A DNA stretch of 64,000 nt, taken from assembly GCF_004124275.1 (NCBI RefSeq), contig NZ_CP027218.1, forward strand, positions 5,854,501-5,918,500. Direction: 5' to 3'. The translations under genes were made by a program, and so were the position numbers. Position 1 is the first letter of the stretch. Each line of letters opens with the position of its first letter. Source of the DNA: Pseudomonas sp. DTU12.3. GTDB taxonomy: Bacteria > Pseudomonadota > Gammaproteobacteria > Pseudomonadales > Pseudomonadaceae. Positions 62,901 through 64,000 of the stretch are shown here, in pieces. The notes below the pieces were generated by a model. That model ran no database searches. It saw only the letters and a program-made list of their open reading frames with translations, and was not told the DNA's origin.

Positions 62901-62929
62901 CCGTTGGACAGGCGATTGGTCTGGCTCAT
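59912..62929 (-). CDS. soxA: Sarcosine oxidase alpha subunit
   Basis: SoxA, 1005 aa, binds NAD+ and THF in the tetramer that converts sarcosine to glycine plus 5,10-methylene-THF. An N-terminal ferredoxin-like segment (LSFTFNGQSYKGFEGDSLAAA) is followed by FAD/NAD motifs (CDVLIVGAGPAGLAAA and VVLATGACERPLVY) and a C-terminal GcvT-like THF domain (VDIQGPDAREFLN, GELSYEVNV). It overlaps soxD by 4 nt. Confidence 0.97.
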   Translation of the reverse strand: MSQTNRLSNGGRIDRNKVLSFTFNGQSYKGFEGDSLAAALIANGVDIIGRSFKYSRPRGIFAAGAEEPNAVLQIGATEATQIPNVRATQQALYQGLVATSTNGWPSVNNDMMGILGKVGGKLMPPGFYYKTFMYPQSFWMTYEKYIRKAAGLGRSPTEVDPDTYDYMNQHCDVLIVGAGPAGLAAALAAARSGARVILADEQEEFGGSLLDSRESLDGKPAMDWVASVITELKNTPDVLLLPRATVNGYHDHNFLTIHERLTDHLGDRAPIGQVRQRIHRVRAKRVVLATGACERPLVYGNNDVPGNMLAGAVSTYVRRYGVAPGKKLVLSTNNDHAYRVALDWLDASLQVVAIADARSNPRGALVEEARAKGIRILTGSAVIEARGSKRVTAARVAAIDVKAHAVTSPGEWLDCDVIASSGGYSPVVHLASHLGGKPTWREDILGFVPGEAPQKRVCVGGINGVYGLGDSLADGFEGGVRAAAEAGFQTVEGVLPKALSRHEEPTLALFQVPHEKNTARAPKQFVDLQNDVTAAAIELATREGFESVEHVKRYTALGFGTDQGKLGNVNGLAIAARSLNVTIPQMGTTMFRPNYTPVTFGAVAGRHCGHIFEPVRHTALHAWHVKNGAEFEDVGQWKRPWYFPKNGEDLHAAVKRECKAVRDSVGLLDASTLGKIDIQGPDAREFLNRVYTNAWTKLDVGKARYGLMCKEDGMVFDDGVTACLADNHFVMTTTTGGAARVLQWLELYHQTEWPDMKVYFTSVTDHWATMTLSGPNSRKLLSAVTDIDLSNEAFPFMTWKEGLVGGVPARVFRISFTGELSYEVNVQADYAMGVLEKIVEAGKQYNLTPYGTETMHVLRAEKGFIIVGQDTDGSMTPDDLNMGWCVGRTKPFSWIGQRGMNREDCVKDQRKQLVGLKPIDPNVWLPEGAQLVFNTKQAIPMTMVGHVTSSYAHNSLGYSFAMGVVKGGLKRLGERVFAPLADGSVIEAEIVSSVFFDPKGDRQNI

Positions 62930-63255
62930 ACCTTCTCTCCCAGCGCCGTCGTGGCTGTTTTCGCCGAATCAGCCTTGTCGGTGAATTGCGGCTTGGTGCC
63001 GATCTTGTAGGTCTCGAGAATCTCGTAGGTCACGGTGTCGCGGGTGACGTTGAAGTACTGACGGCAACCGGCAACGTGATCCCACAACTCGTGATGCAGA
63101 CCGCGCGGGTTATCGCGGAAAAACATGTAGTCGCCCCACTCTTCATCAGTGCAGGCGCCTGGATCGAGCGGGCGCGGAATGTGCGCCTGACCGGATGCGT
63201 GGAATTCCTCTTCGGAGCGCAGTTCGCCGCAGTGAGGACAGAAGATATGCAACAT
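62926..63255 (-). CDS. soxD: Sarcosine oxidase delta subunit
   Basis: SoxD, 109 aa, is the zinc-containing small subunit. The Cys6-x2-Cys9 pair in FCPHCGELRSEEEFHASG and His/Cys in HVAGCRQYFNV are likely zinc ligands. Its tail (about 90-109, KADSAKTATTALGEKV) is not conserved. AGGAG lies 9 nt upstream, and soxB ends 14 bp before it. Confidence 0.96.
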   Translation of the reverse strand: MLHIFCPHCGELRSEEEFHASGQAHIPRPLDPGACTDEEWGDYMFFRDNPRGLHHELWDHVAGCRQYFNVTRDTVTYEILETYKIGTKPQFTDKADSAKTATTALGEKV

Positions 63256-63269
63256 GGGGATTTCTCCTG

Positions 63270-64000
63270 TTAGTGGGCGACAGCCGCAGCGCCGTGTTCA
63301 TCGATCAACGCACCGTTGTGGAAACGGTCGATGGAGAAAGGTGCGGCCAATGGGTGCATTTCACCCTTGGCCAGACTCGCGGCAAACACGTTGCCCGAGC
63401 CAGGAGTCGCTTTGAAACCACCGGTGCCCCAACCGCAGTTGAAGAACATGTTCGGTACCGGGGTTTTCGAAATGATCGGGCAAGCGTCCGGGGTGGTGTC
63501 GACGATGCCGCCCCACTGACGGTTCATGCGCACGCGCGACAACACCGGGAACATCTCGACGATGGCCTGAATGGTGTGTTCGATCACCGGGTACGAACCG
63601 CGCTGGCCGTAGCCGTTGTAGCCGTCGATACCGGCGCCGATCACCAGGTCGCCCTTGTCGGACTGGCTGATGTAACCGTGCACGGCGTTGGACATGATCA
63701 CGCTGTCGATAATCGGTTTGATCGGTTCGGACACCAACGCTTGCAGCGGGTGGGATTCGATCGGCAGACGGAAACCGGCGAGCTTGGCCATGTGTCCGGA
63801 GTTACCGGCGGTGACCACACCGACGCGCTTGGCGCCAATGAAACCCTTGTTGGTTTCAACACCGATGCACACGCCGTTTTCCTTGCGGAAACCGATCACT
63901 TCGGTCTGCTGGATCAAGTCCACACCGAGGGCGTCGGCGGCACGGGCAAAGCCCCAGGCCACGGCATCGTGGCGCGCCACGCCGCCGCGACGCTGAACAG
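63270..64000 (-). CDS. soxB: Sarcosine oxidase beta subunit (5'-truncated by window edge)
   Basis: This is the C-terminal ~243 residues of SoxB, the subunit with the covalent FMN and noncovalent FAD where sarcosine is oxidised. The frame runs through the right window edge (QRRGGVARHDAVAWGFARA), so the start is outside. FNCGWGTGGFKATPGSG near the end is the FAD-contacting C-terminal motif. Full SoxB is about 416 aa. It is first of the visible soxB-D-A-G genes. Confidence 0.95.
   Translation of the reverse strand, partial: VQRRGGVARHDAVAWGFARAADALGVDLIQQTEVIGFRKENGVCIGVETNKGFIGAKRVGVVTAGNSGHMAKLAGFRLPIESHPLQALVSEPIKPIIDSVIMSNAVHGYISQSDKGDLVIGAGIDGYNGYGQRGSYPVIEHTIQAIVEMFPVLSRVRMNRQWGGIVDTTPDACPIISKTPVPNMFFNCGWGTGGFKATPGSGNVFAASLAKGEMHPLAAPFSIDRFHNGALIDEHGAAAVAH

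Noticed and set aside
59858..63010. A 1050-codon open frame on the + strand over soxA
   Set aside because: It is exactly antisense to soxA, rich in His/Arg/Val as expected from GC-rich third-position effects, and has no recognisable domain or start site.
1..64000. tRNA, rRNA or prophage genes
   Set aside because: No cloverleaf-like sequence, rRNA motif, integrase, transposase or phage structural gene was recognised.

Overview
The window is a 64 kb piece of a fluorescent Pseudomonas chromosome, most like the P. fluorescens group. The evidence is the gene content and order (davBA-pqqFABCDE, bioBFHCD, glcB, an ECF sigma/FecR/TonB-receptor set, creBCD, soxBDAG-purU-fdhA), high GC with Pseudomonas codon use, and many intergenic REP-type palindromes of the GTGGGAGCGGGCTTGCTCGC class. 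As far as I recall, the order matches P. putida KT2440 (PP_0383 down to PP_0350, then the sox/purU/fdhA genes). I see no prophage, transposase, CRISPR array, tRNA or rRNA, so this is mostly core genome. The unusual signals are in the intergenic DNA.

Layout: 1-430 is a tandem 134-bp REPIN array. 585-10823 (+) holds the lysine monooxygenase/amidase pair davBA, the PQQ genes pqqF-pqqABCDE and an S9 peptidase coupled to pqqE. 10947-13665 holds a PMP3-like peptide and a class III aminotransferase divergent from a LysR regulator. 13893-23366 (-) carries three paralogous long acyl-CoA dehydrogenases, a diguanylate cyclase and a large di-heme cytochrome c peroxidase-like protein. 23642-28617 (-) holds a small orphan protein and the biotin cluster bioB-F-H-C-D. 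28709-34579 (+) holds comF, modE, a PhoX-like phosphatase, a SrkA-like kinase and rarD.

34803-41858 holds a GcvR-like ACT protein, glcB, a lone response regulator, a cNMP/CBS/nucleotidyltransferase protein and a DnaQ-like exonuclease. 42155-47716 (+) is an iron-uptake unit: FecI-type sigma, FecR, ferrioxamine/ferrichrome-type TonB receptor, PepSY membrane protein and a small membrane peptide. 47893-54675 holds a glutathione transferase, creBCD, a retropepsin-like protease, an acyltransferase and a DUF2780 protein. 54824-56653 holds an ECF sigma/anti-sigma pair and a small secreted protein. 56711-64000 (-) is the sarcosine/C1 unit soxB(partial)-D-A-G-purU-fdhA: sarcosine is demethylated, formyl-THF is hydrolysed to formate, and formaldehyde is oxidised.

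Strongest regulatory inferences: a BirA-type operator that contains the bioB -35 box and lies inside the first codons of divergent comF; a pair of overlapping PsrA-type boxes upstream of the third acyl-CoA dehydrogenase; a near-consensus Crp/Vfr site upstream of the diguanylate cyclase; a terminator-like attenuator between pqqA and pqqB; and a DnaA-box cluster plus a perfect G-quadruplex motif on either side of the GcvR-like gene. Four intergenic repeat families recur through the window. One of them (TAGGAGCTGCCG...GATCTTTT) occurs in two inside-out arrangements with covarying arms. I found no clearly new multi-gene system. The least understood conserved unit is the cNMP-CBS-nucleotidyltransferase/exonuclease pair at 39220-41858.
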